From Clonostachys chloroleuca (taxonomy: Eukaryota > Ascomycota > Sordariomycetes > Hypocreales > Bionectriaceae), in assembly GCA_037952775.1 (NCBI GenBank), contig JBANAY010000004.1, forward strand, positions 5,146,001-5,210,000: a stretch of DNA of 64,000 nt, written 5' to 3'. The position numbers were made by a program, and so were the translations under genes. Of this stretch, positions 32,959 through 44,438 are shown one piece after another. How positions within the stretch are numbered: the stretch's first letter is position 1; each line of letters begins with the position of its first letter. The notes under the pieces are model-generated. The model worked only from the letters and a program-made list of their open reading frames with translations. It ran no database searches and was not told the origin of the DNA.

Positions 32959-33842
32959 CACAGCGGTAAGAAGAAATTGGGAATATCACGGGAGTTTGGT
33001 TTGGATCGGACTTTTATGTTACAGGTAGCATAGCAATGAATACTGCATTAATGGAAAACATCGAATTGGTCAATTACTTATTCCTCTTATTTTACCCCCT
33101 TCTTATATAAAAAATGGGGGAGGAAATGATGATTTGAAGAAAAAAACAGTATGACTCCTTGAGGTTGCCTCCTATGTGAATTGCTTCCCAGTCATGCTGA
33201 TCTAGAGTAATTAAAAAAACATGGATTTTTTAAGCCGGAAAGAGAAGAATAATAATAAATCAGAAAGCCTCCCGCCGTTGGCCCTTTAAAAGACAGGCAT
33301 GGGTGTAAACGCCCACATCCTTCCGGTCTTGGCCAAACCCGAATCCTCAAAGGGGTATCCTTTTAGATGTAACAAAAGAAAAAAGGAAGAAAAAGATTGA
33401 GATATACCTTCCCCGGCAGTGTTAACTTCACACCACCAAACGCCATTGGCCCCCCAGCTCCGAGTCTGGGCAAGCACGAAGCAGTAAATCGCAGGAAAAC
33501 GATGAGAAACTGTCTATTATAGAAAGACTGGAAAGAAAAGTGGGTATTGTGTCCCCCTTGAAGAGGGGATGATGGAACGAGGACGAAATACAACCAGGAC
33601 TATAGCCAAAACGCCGAGGTGATGAGGCAAGAACGATGCAGAACGCAAGAAAACGTGAGCAGTGCAAATTCCCCATGAAGAGCTGTACTTTGATGTTTTC
33701 ATTTGGCGACTTGGGATGAACGCCATGTGAAACTAATATGTTGTTAAGGACGAGGATGTCGAAAGAATACGGTGTAAGCCGCATCATATTATCGGATGAG
33801 GCTGAAATTATGTCCTTAATGTACTTGGCGTTTCAGCTTTTC
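32959..33842. other. Intergenic region between convergent genes
   Basis: This A/T-rich region lies between the 3' ends of the Dpb11-like and DUF3716 genes and has several A-runs near 33110-33150. The short frames are not coding-like. Confidence 0.5.
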
Positions 33843-36692
33843 CTAAGCCTTCGGCCAGTCTGCCTCTACTTCGGCTCTGCAGGCCATGTTAGTTTATATC
33901 CAAGTCAGTATTCGAGGGGTGACTTACCTAGAATAGGCAATTAGGTTAAGGCGTTGAGCCTTGCAAAAATCGAGGAAGCGGTCAAGAGCGCCCTTCTCGT
34001 GGAATGAGCAGAGCGTCTTGGCAAAAGTGGGTGGGTTGCAAAGCACCATCTTTCGCATTATCACTATGCAAAGCGACTCTGGACTCCACCTGACACTCAT
34101 GACATCGCCCAATGACACTCCCTTGGTGAGTTGATGAAGCTGAACAATGTTGTCGTTTGGAAGACCGCAAAGTTGCAGCGACCTTTGCATGGGGTGGAAC
34201 TTCCAGAAAAGCTGGAAGTTGGGTGGTGATTCATATCCAGACTCCCTTACCCGTGAAATGAAGAACGTCTCCTCTCCTAACACGATTTTGCTAGGGGTCA
34301 TGTCAATAACTGGAGACGGCCGCTTCTCGTTGAAGCCCACAGAGTCTTCCTGGGTACGAGGACGCTTCACAGCAGGGCCATTGGGGCTATTCAGCAAATC
34401 GTGAATCCGAGGTCCTCCGCCATGGGACGATGGGGTGGGTGATGCGACTCGGGAAGAAGCCGGTGTGATCTCAGAATCGAGCAACATGCTCTTGCGCTTC
34501 TTCAGAGGCTGGGGTGTGCCGCCAGGAGTCGTAGCGCCTAGGCTCTGTCGGCCACTCTTTGCGGCAGACGGGCGCCCTATGTTCTTATAGCCATGCTTGG
34601 TTCGCAGAGCACTGAGCTTCGGGTCATGGTAGAAATCATGCATCGTCCGAGGCAGGTTGAACGACTTGCCCTCAACCTGTATAAGTTCATGCAGTCGATG
34701 TCGAATCCATTCCAAGGGTGTGATATCAAGATTGTACTTCTGGAGCTCTGAGACTGTGTCGCAAAGTCGAAACAGAGTGTCGTATGACGCAATGCCTCCC
34801 TTGCTGGCGTGCATGTGCTTCTTCGCTAGGAGCTGATAGGGGCTGATTTCCCCTTCGTCGAGAAACTCGAGGATCTTTGTACCGCGGTTGATTTGTCGGC
34901 CGGCTTGGTATTTGGATGACCCACACGCCTCCTTGCGTGCTTCAGCGAGGTGAATAGCCTTTTGCTTTCCCACCCATCGTTCCCGCGAGTCCCTCACTTC
35001 TGCCCGGATGTCTTTCCACGTTCGATCCCAATAAGGATGGTTCTCGTCAATTTTCGCCACTGGAACACCAACCATGCAGTCGGGGTGGGTATACACCTCG
35101 CCGTTATGGCGCAAAACTAGGTTGTGCTTGTTGATTTCTTCTAGCGGCTCAGCCGAGTGAGCGGTCAAGTGAGGAGGAGCAGGGTACAATGTTGGCAAGG
35201 GCGACGGCTGGGGTGACGGTTCGAGTGACCCTCCCTTTGGCGTCGACATATCGTTTGAAGGTGGTCTCGAAGGTGGCCTTGAGGACGGTCGGCTGTGAGG
35301 GTTTGCGGGTGTGAACCCAGATGATGGGAGGGGAACCCTGGGCGCCGGAGCCAGAGGGGTGTGAGTAAACTCCCTCCTGGCCAGGTCCGGCGAAGAGCCA
35401 TTAGGTAGAATCCTGGATGGCGTAGACCCATTGGTTGCCGGTTGCTCAGGCTGATTGCTTCGAATTGCTTGCCAAGCAGGGCTGGCGGGGGTTTCCGCCT
35501 GGGGCCTGCCTTCATCCACAGCCGGCTTTGGCTCCAGTTGTCTTTCACTGGTTCCGTTGGACTCTTGCTTTTCTCTCTCTGGAAACATGGCCTTAAGATG
35601 GGTGGCTAGGCGTCTGTTAGTATCAGCCTCGTCTCTTGGATATTCGGGGGAGGCCGGGATCTTCTGCTCCGCCCTGGCCTTCATAATCTCCTCCATGCGC
35701 TCAGCAGCCTTTTTGAAATCGATGCCCTCGCCAGAGGCGCCATGGCATCCCTGCCTATTCCATTCGCAGTTGCCGCATTTCTGTAAGAGGTCGCCGCCGA
35801 CAATGATGCACTGCTGGAAGACTCCCTGGTTCTTGTCACACGATGCACACCTCTTGGACTGAACCTCTCCAATCGCCTGGATCATGCACGAGAGCCACTT
35901 GACACCCTTGGACTCGCTGCGATCGTAGATGGTCGCCAAGTGTTCATCGGTAAAGCGTCGTCCCGGGCGGATGGTGACAGGGCGCCGGATTGGTAGTTTG
36001 AGAATAGCCTTCACCCATTTATTCCATGGCTCGATGAGCTCTACAGGGCCAATGACACGACCGGTGATATCAATCACATTGACGAGAGGCTCAGTGTGCT
36101 TCCTCCTCTTTTCGCGGTGCCCCACCATCGGTATTGGCTTGGGGCTCCTCTTCACATTTTCCCTGAACTCCTTGATCCTGGGATCCTTGGGGGAAGTTGT
36201 CTGCTGCACGGTAACAGGGAGATCAATCATAGGTTCATCCTCTGCCTCGTCTTCCTCGTCTACATCTTCCTCATCATCGCTGTGGACCGACCCGCCGTGC
36301 TTCTCTTTGAAGAATCGTTGCATGGTTGACCGCTGGACTTCCCATTTCTCCGACTGTTCCTCAAGTCTCTTGCGATAAGCCTGGTCCAACTCAGACAGTT
36401 CGTGTGTCCTGGCGTCGCATTGTTCAACCACATTCCTTAGATCGCCTGCCACCTTAGCCAGCTGCGCGTTGAGTCGCTCCTGGGTCTCGGTGAGCTGCTT
36501 CCGCTGACCAGTAAGGCTGGTAAGCTCGGCGCGAAGTTCGACGCTGGCCTCGTTGAAATCTAGCTCCTGCTCGGAGCGCCACTCCTTCTGCTCCAGGGCA
36601 AACTTGGCCCAGAAATTTGCTTCCGTCTCCGCCCAGACTGAACGGTGCTCCTCGGTTGAGAGGGTGCCCCAGATAGCCTCTTCGTCGTCCAT
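33843..36692 (-). CDS. DUF3716-type cysteine-rich nuclear protein
   Basis: Two exons (36692-33928 and 33876-33843) give 932 residues. The 34-nt last exon follows a GTAAGT donor and adds AEVEADWPKA. Residues about 15-125 are a predicted coiled coil, followed by an acidic stretch (DDEEDVDEEDEAEDE, about 140-155). A cysteine cluster RCASCDKNQGVFQQC..KCGNCEWNRQGC (about 280-320) matches the fungal DUF3716 domain and looks zinc-binding. The middle is Pro/Ser-rich and disordered. The C-terminal third has a conserved globular region. The function is not established, though zinc binding and basic segments suggest a chromatin or RNA role. Its 5' side has a long pyrimidine-rich leader on the coding strand. 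Confidence 0.85.
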
Positions 36693-39600
36693 CTTGGGCA
36701 GCCTACTCTCGCGGAGCTAAATCGGTAAGCAGGTGAAAGTAAGCACGGGCAAAAGACAATATCAGAGCCGCGCGTTGAGTGTTAGACCATAGACCATAGG
36801 GTGGAGGCCGCTGGGATATAGAGCCACGAACAAAATGCGCCGGGCGAAAGCTTGCTGGCAAGACCGTATGAACCCTTCATGGAAATAGTGAGAAACAGGG
36901 TTGGTGATGCTTGGGATGTACCCTGCCAGGACGTGGTGTGAATCAGAACACATACCTTGCGAATTACAAATTAATCAATGAGATCTCAAGTAAAAGGGGG
37001 GCCTTGATCTGCGATGTTGTCCCAAAAATCCTAGATCCGGTTACTTGGGAAGGGCGGCGATGTCTCTGGTGGCTGAGATGGGCGCGCTCCCGTAAACAGG
37101 TGAGACACTTGGCTAAAGGAGAAGTTGCGTCGATGTGGTGTTTTTTGGAGGGGCGCCAGGCGAATCCGTCTTCGCGGAGAGGACACCATGCAAACCCCAC
37201 AGCAAACTATATCCGATGATTGCAGGAAGAGGCAAATGTCCAAACTGTCGCGCTGTAGTTTGGATCCCGGTGCAGATGAAGTGAGAATGCGGCTCCTCCT
37301 GGTCGGATCCGACAGGGGAGGCAGGTTGCACTAGCAGCGGGACGTCGTCCAGGGCTGGAGATGGAAGGGGGAAAAAAGGAATAAGTAGGAATAGGCGAGT
37401 GACCCAAGACAAGGAACAAGCTTCGCGAAGACGGAAAGGAAGAGAGAAGGGAAAAAGAAAGAAAGAGTGTGCGAAGAATATAGTCCAAATCGATAATAAG
37501 CTCCGGAACAAGAAAGGCTAAAAAAAAGCAGGTAGAGGAAAAGTACCATCCAGTGTTGGACCAACAGATGGGGCGGAGCGAGGTGAGGTGAGGTGAGGTG
37601 AGCGACGGGGGTGTCGAAAGAAGGACGGGAGGGATGCAAGAATGCGAAAGAATGGGATGGGATGGGAAAGGGAAAGGCTGATTTGCTTCCCCAAAGCAGA
37701 GGCAGAAGGTCGACGCAGCGAGAGAGTCAAGTCGCGTCACCTGGCGGCAGTTGCGCGAGTGGATAAGGCACGCACTGCGCTGGAGCTAGTGGGAGGTCAG
37801 CAACAGTCATCGATGGAGAGGCAATAATAGTAAGTCAGGTCACTCGTAGCGAGAGGCACGCACTAGCTACGGGTAACACAGCGCGCTGGGGGCCGACCTA
37901 CCTTTTTCGATAGAAGCCCTCTCTGCAAGCAATGGAACCTGGCGCGCGACGATCCACTGCGATGTGATGCGATGCGAATTGTCGCGCCGGCTGCCAACCT
38001 GGGACTCACTGGCGGAGGAGCTGCCTACGATGGATGCAGATGCAGATGCAGATGATGTCCCCCCCCGGGTCAGATCAGATCAGGCCAGGCAGGTCAGGTC
38101 AGGTACCTCTAATTAAACCCGTGCGCAGGCAGGTGTCCATTGAGCAGGCATGGTTTGGTTTGGTTTGGTTTGGTAAGTTGTTGGTGTTGGCTGGTGGCAA
38201 CAAACAAGCAATAGCCGCCAGCAGTCCACATACGCAACTGGGTCCGTCTATCTGCAGACGGGTGTGTCTGGCTCTGGTTCTGGGAGGTCTCCGGAGCTAG
38301 CTGGTTGGTCCTCGTCGAGATATAATTTGACAGGAAAGGCCGACGCCGAAGGGTCCTGAGGTACCTTCACGGAACCGGAGCGAGGCAAAGGCACTGTACT
38401 ACCATCTTAGTCTCCGAGATGGTGAGGCAGGCTAGCTGTTCTGGGTCGGAGGTAGGTGTCTTTTAAGTTAATTGGCGGGTACTCGCCAGCAGCGACCAGT
38501 GATCAGCTGCCCTGCCGGCCTTGACCTTGCTAGCAGGTAGACTCGTATGTACTGTGTTCTATTTCATTTGCGTGCCTGGTCATTAACCGGGCCCGGTATT
38601 ATAGGGATGCTGGATATTAAGGCATGGAGCACCACTCAGGCAGAGGCACTAATATAAACTGGCAGACCTCTGAGACAGGTTTCCTCGCGCAGAAACAAAG
38701 GGGGTCCTCGAAGCCAGGGATATCCGGCCCTGTCGCTGGCTGCTAGGAGAGAATTGAGACAGTTGACATGATCTCGATGAATTAGGAAGCAATTATAGAT
38801 GCTGCAATAGTCCCTCCATGTTCGTCGCCATTCGACGCTGATCCATCGGCGCGCTCTTCCTAGTCTGTCTGACCAGCCTACTTTTAGCATGGAAAAAAAG
38901 GTTCTTTTTCAGCACCGCGTTGCGTGTCTGATCCTGAGCGAAGACTAGCTGGGCACCTAAATGCTAGGTTGGCTGCTAGTAATGCTACCTACCTTGCCTA
39001 TCCACCTGGCTTGGCCTTGCTTTTGCCTTGCCTCACAGAGACATTTCCATTTCGCAATGCTACCCTGCATCCTATAGCCGTTGTTGGTCCTGCGCCAGTC
39101 TCGCTCCTTTCCTGCTGTCGGCGTCGCAGCTGGCACATGCCAATGTGGTGTCACTCTTTATTGAATATCTACCAAAGTACCTAGCTGCTAGTCGTCATCT
39201 TTATTGGATGCAGGCATGAAGATGCCGCTAAGTACGTAAATGCAGCCACCCGGAAGCTTGCCTTGACGCTTATCAAGCGAACCCGAAATACGTCGGCCTT
39301 GATTTCTAAAGGATAAATGGAAAATGGTAGAGGGATGAAACGCGACTATACACCGCCATGGTCGTCAATTGGACAATACGCAACCGCGAAGTCTATCGGC
39401 GTACCGACAACTTTTTCCCTTCACGGAGATTGAGTCGTCATAATACCCAGTAAGACTAGCCCATCACATCACAAGGTTGGCCCCTGCAAGTAGCACCAAG
39501 GTATCTAACTCTGGCTTATTATTATGCAGGCACTCAACCAACAGCATAGTCCGACTCCTTCGTATTGGCAATAGAATAAACCGGCGTCGCGCGACTCAGC

Positions 39601-41601
39601 AACATCCGTAAACCCACCACCCCCTTCCGGAGGTGCACGGGGAAGGGCACGGCAAAAGACTAAACCGCAAGACTCTGTTTGCGAACCTGCTCTGCTCCCC
39701 CCGTTTCGTTATCCGAGAAATTGGCACTATTGACCATAAATATCCATTAGAGCACCACTTCGTCGGCCAAAACCGGCCGCTCGACCGGTGGTCAGACCCT
39801 TTCGTAGTATCTCTCCAGAGGGGTGGGGGAGCTGGAGGTACCGCCGAGGTACAAGCCAGCTCTATCCTCCAATATCTGCTTCTCGTTGCGCTCAGGTCTT
39901 ATTTTTCGAGGCTCCACCAGCCCAAAAGCAAACCCCCCTGGTCCTGCTGAACTTTTTTTTTGTCTTTTTAATTTTTCGAGAGCCTATATCCTGCCTTACC
40001 TACCTATAACGACATATTATTAGTCCATTCCATTACTATTTGCTTCTGCGCCGGAAATCACAACCTTATGCACCCTTGCTCGCCACCTCGCTACGCCCTG
40101 CCAGCTGTGCCATCCCATCTGCATATATCCGTCTCGCAAGCCAGCTAGCTACCTAACCATCCAATCCTCCTCTGTCTGCAGTAGAGCCAAATCAACCTGA
40201 CACATCAGATCCTCTGGCCCACCTTCGCATCATCCCAGGAATGACCTCTCCCTTTCACACACTCTCGTGCATGCTACGTAAGAAAAAAAAAAGATGAGGG
40301 CCCAGTGTCCTTGTTTTTAATTAACCACTATAACCGGCCCTGGCCTAATGGCCGACGGGGACCATCCACACTTGCCCAAGAGAAGCCAAAGCCTAGCACA
40401 TAGGCATTATTTATATTAATGCTAGTTCAACAAGCTAGCAGTCTAAACTCGCCCTCAATCATCTCCCAAAGGCCACAGAGAGAGGGAGGCGAAATATGGC
40501 CCGCCCTCGCTATATCACCAACCCGCACTAAACCAGCAGGCTAAAATGAACGGCTAGTCAGAAAGTGAGGTGCGGTGTTATTATCGTACGGTTTTTCCGC
40601 CTGGGACGCCACGCCGCAAGACGCTCCACTTCTCTCTCTATCTATTTTCTAGGGGCCCTTTTGATGATTTTGTTATTTCCGTTTCTTACGACGCTGAACC
40701 AACATGCATAAAAAGGGAAGGTTGCTGGCCACTCGTTGCGCCCGGGCTGAAAAAAAAAAAAGAGAGTAGTCTAAGTAAGCTGGTGCGACATGCCCCGAGG
40801 TGGCTCCGGGGTCCACCGCCAGGTCGTCAACCTTGATCTGGAATCATGTCGCTGGTCCCCTCTGGCCAAGGGTGAGAGTCGCTAGTATCTAGCATATATA
40901 CACGTATGTGCATGTACATTAATAATAGTCCCTCGCTGCTGATGCTGATGGAACAATGGTAAGAGCCGCTGATGTTATGTAGCCTTTTTTGGAACTTTCC
41001 CCTCTTCACTGTCATGCCTTGATTATGGATTAGAAACTACCTAGTTCAAGCTGATAGATATAATGCTATTTATATTTGTGATACTACTCTTAACCTATAT
41101 ACTTATATGCGATGCTCTAATCTGCAGGCACACATCAAATGCTCCCTGGCATTGCAGCAGAGATATTAATGCAAATGCTCAGCGCCCATGCATCATTACA
41201 AAGCTGCATCTCATCTCCCTCCCTGACCGCTCGACGTTGCCAGTGTCGTGGCATTCGTGACCACACATGTGGGGATTCGAGGCGACAAGCCAGAACGAGA
41301 AAGATGTAGCGTGTCGATGCTTTTGCAATTCTCGTGATGAGTATGATGTATCCTTTTCAGACCCAGACAAGAGCTCCTCCCCCACTTCAAAAACAGATGG
41401 ATATATGATTAGAATCTCCGCCCTAATTCGATTAAGGTGTCCTCCGCGAGGGGAATGAGCGGACCAATATAAAAAACGTCGAAATCAGAATGAGCCCCCC
41501 AAGCGCCGGTTTATTGTCCCAAAACAATCATATCAAAGGCTGAGAAAAACAGAAAACATGACAAGGAGCGCCAAGGCCGTCGTATAGCTCGAAATCAGGA
41601 T
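36693..41601. other. Gene-poor interval rich in pentanucleotide microrepeats
   Basis: This 4.9 kb interval has no recognisable gene. About 37300-37740 is purine-rich on the plus strand and looks like the 5' leader of the DUF3716 gene. Short tandem repeats occur at about 37580-37602 (AGGTG), 37640-37670 (TGGGA), 38033-38057 (GATGCA), 38075-38105 (CAGGT-like) and 38150-38173 (TGGTT). A/T runs occur at 39951-39976 and 40284-40293. Confidence 0.6.
37580..38173. repeat. Cluster of short tandem repeats, mostly pentanucleotide
   Basis: AGGTG x4, TGGGA x3, GATGCA x3-4, CAGGT-like units and TGGTT x4-5 occur within 600 bases of non-coding DNA. Confidence 0.7.
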
Positions 41602-42679
41602 TTAGTACTTGGCCGAGTATCGGGGCGTTGATGGTGAGAATTGTGACATATCATATCCGCTCGTGTTGCCATACGGGTCGTCCATGAAGACAGTGTTACG
41701 TCGCTCCTCCTCGGGGAGTAGTTCCTTGACCTCCCAGTTGTTCATCTTGGTACCTACGGAGAATTCAAGATCCTCCTTGGTAATTGAATCCCAGTACTAT
41801 CACATGATTGTAAGCCATATGTTTTTGTCGGGGTGGGATAGGGTAGAAGAATAGAGGGAAATAACATACCTTATACACCATCATGACGCCAAGAAGGTTG
41901 GTGACAGTTGCGATGAGCAGGCCATCAAAGTAGTGAGCGACGGCGTCGCAGATCTGGGAGCTGAAAGCGTACAAGATGACCTGGCCCACGATGAAAAAGA
42001 AGATGCCAAAAGCAATATCACCCAGAGGCCAGCGATCCTGAAGGGTTCTCACGACCAGCAAGATCTGCATGCCGACATATACGAAGAGCTGGATGGCATT
42101 CAACAGATACAACACGACAAACAAGCCGATGGTTTCTGTAGGGCTCATGCCGGCTACTGATTTGAATGTACCCAAGGAGACAAGGAAAGTAATGGCGAAA
42201 GAGAACGCGGAGATGAGACGCAGCATCCACAATGACAGTGGCGTACCATCCTCGTATAGTTGGAATCCCACAAACCCGTTGATAAGAAGGCAGGTAACAA
42301 GCGCACTGCTGAGGCCGTTTTGTATGCACACAAAGTACGGGTAGGGATCGCTACCAGGCGGGACCACTCCAGCATCGACGACGAGAGAGATGAAGCAAAG
42401 GAGCATATACAGGTAGAAGAATGTGAGAATCTCTTGGCGACCGACGGCAGTGAACTTGGAGCGGATGTGAAGAATCATGACAATCGTCATGAGGATGGCC
42501 ACGATGTGCATGACGGCAGTAGCACCCTCGAAGATGATGGTGTTGGCGAGCTCGATGTTGCGCGAATAGCAGTTGGGCTCGATCCCAACGCGGCCAGACG
42601 ACATTACTGGCCCAAGAGACGCGCACAACGGCAGCGGCGCCATCTCGCAGATGCTGGTGAAGTCACCAAAGCCCGACAT
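41602..42679 (-). CDS. CHS7: Chitin synthase export chaperone Chs7
   Basis: Two exons (42679-41870 and 41796-41602) give 334 residues. The start [19 protein letters not shown] is the conserved Chs7 N-terminus. About seven hydrophobic helices follow, including a helix near 50-70 ([19 protein letters not shown]) and an [23 protein letters not shown] segment. The second exon supplies the hydrophilic tail [18 protein letters not shown]. Chs7 sits in the endoplasmic reticulum membrane and is required for folding and export of chitin synthase III. The frame stays open about 660 bases upstream to 43339, but that extension is Arg/Ser/Pro-rich without homology cues, so I treat it as leader. The leader is CT-rich on the coding strand. 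Confidence 0.95.
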
Positions 42680-44438
42680 GATGGCGGCTTCGACGACGAC
42701 CGTCTGGCAGCAGGTGGTGTGGGAATCGGAGGTTCGTTGAAGGTCTGGCCGAGGCGAGGCTGCTATATGACTCGGACTCGATGTGTGCGAAGGGACGACA
42801 ACGTAGCATGCGCGAGGTCGCGTTGATCGGAATATGTAGGCGAGGGAAATAAGACTAGCAAAACAGGGCAGTTGATTATCGAGTCGGCCACCCTTTCGAC
42901 ACCGATGAAGCCCCTCCGAGAAGTCGCTGGTTCGATTGTCGTGGCGGAGGGGAGTGTATTGAACGAAGGAAACGCTGGTGAGATTCGCGGACAGTGACGA
43001 ATGGACTCGGATAAGAATGAATGAGAAAGGTCGATCGTCTCTCGTGTATGTAGTTGGGTATAGAGTATGTAAGCGAATGTGAGGGCGGAAGGGAGACAGA
43101 CTATCAAGACTGGACCCGCGGGTTGGAGGATGGACCAAGTGGTGGTGCCTCGTTGCCGTGGAAAAGGGAGAGAATGGCGCAGACACACACGCTGAGAGGA
43201 GAGAGCGGGCAGGGAAATCCCATCCATTCAAGCTGAGCACAAGCCCCAATCTGCTCCTTCCCGCGCATCCCTGCGGCCCCATATTGGGAGGCTGGACAGA
43301 AATACTAGTGTGGCACTCGCATAAAATTCCCGGCCACATGCTGCATTATTATGACTGCCACCACACTTGCACCGTTACACCTTAGCTCGGCGCTAGACCA
43401 GCTGACCCCAGGAAGTCAATTCATTTCCCGGAGCAACGAGACCAAGAGGCAAGGAATGCATGGCAGTAGCTGGCTGGCTGTGCAACGTGAGAAGTAAAGC
43501 TGCAATTGTTCATTGTTTCATGCCTCTCCAAGGATAAAGCTCCCTTTGATTATATGTTGAGTACCTAGTTAGCATCGAGTGGGACTTAGGTAGAAGCTCC
43601 GGGTGAGCTTACCTGTACATATGTACCTACATAAGCTGGGGCTGCTCGCTCTGGGCGCTTGCGGTGCCACCAAACGGCACCGTTATACGAGGTTCGCCTT
43701 CGAGAACCGCAAGACTGAGAGCACCGATTGGAGGCTCCAGTTGGCACCAAATATCACGCTGTTACATTCGCGTGGGAGAAAGCAAACAAATTCGTGGGTT
43801 TGAGTTTCTATCCACTTCGATATCTTCCCTTGCTGGGTGTGCCATTGCTGACAATGCATTCTATCCATTGTCTGGGGGGGTGAAGAATTTCTCCTCTTGT
43901 AGGAACCCTCAATCTCTAACTTGAACTAATCTATCTTGGTGCCAGAGGGATAATATGAGACAAATGCGCTGCATTGATCATGCGGTTGCCTGCCCTCTCC
44001 CTTCGTTTTGTGCCCTTTGTCCGCTTCCCTAAACATGGGAAGAAAATAACCGAAACTCCTTACTATGCATGTACCGGTGAGGCCCTCCCCAGCCTATCTA
44101 TGACTGAAAGGGGAACTTCTTCCCTTCTGATTCCAGAACGCCAAAATGATGCCGTCCATTCCATGCTGTGCGATGCCATGTGAGAAAAAAAACTAGGGAA
44201 AAAAAGAGACCCGTACTCCTTCTTTAGAACCAGCTGTACTTCAAAACCAAGATGAAACCAGAAGAACAAATAAACGAGTGTAAAAGAAAGGAAGAGTAAT
44301 CATTGAGGTTGAAGAAGAGCAGACACTAAATTGCCGTGAACCGAAGGTTGCATGAGTGGGTTGCCGTTACCAGCGATGGCCAAAGTATGGAAGGTGGGCC
44401 AGCCTCTGTAGCTCCTTGCCATAGGATGTCGGCCACTC
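42680..44438. other. Intergenic region: Chs7 leader/promoter and cyclin 3' flank
   Basis: Bases 42680 to about 43250 form a pyrimidine-rich (coding strand) leader of CHS7. No gene is recognised in the rest. Confidence 0.55.

Noticed and set aside
42920..42945. T-arm-like GGTTCGATT suggesting a tRNA
   Set aside because: No matching D-arm or acceptor stem nearby.
42680..43339. In-frame 220-codon N-terminal extension of Chs7
   Set aside because: The conserved Chs7 start is at 42679. The extension is a compositionally biased CT-rich leader that is open by chance.
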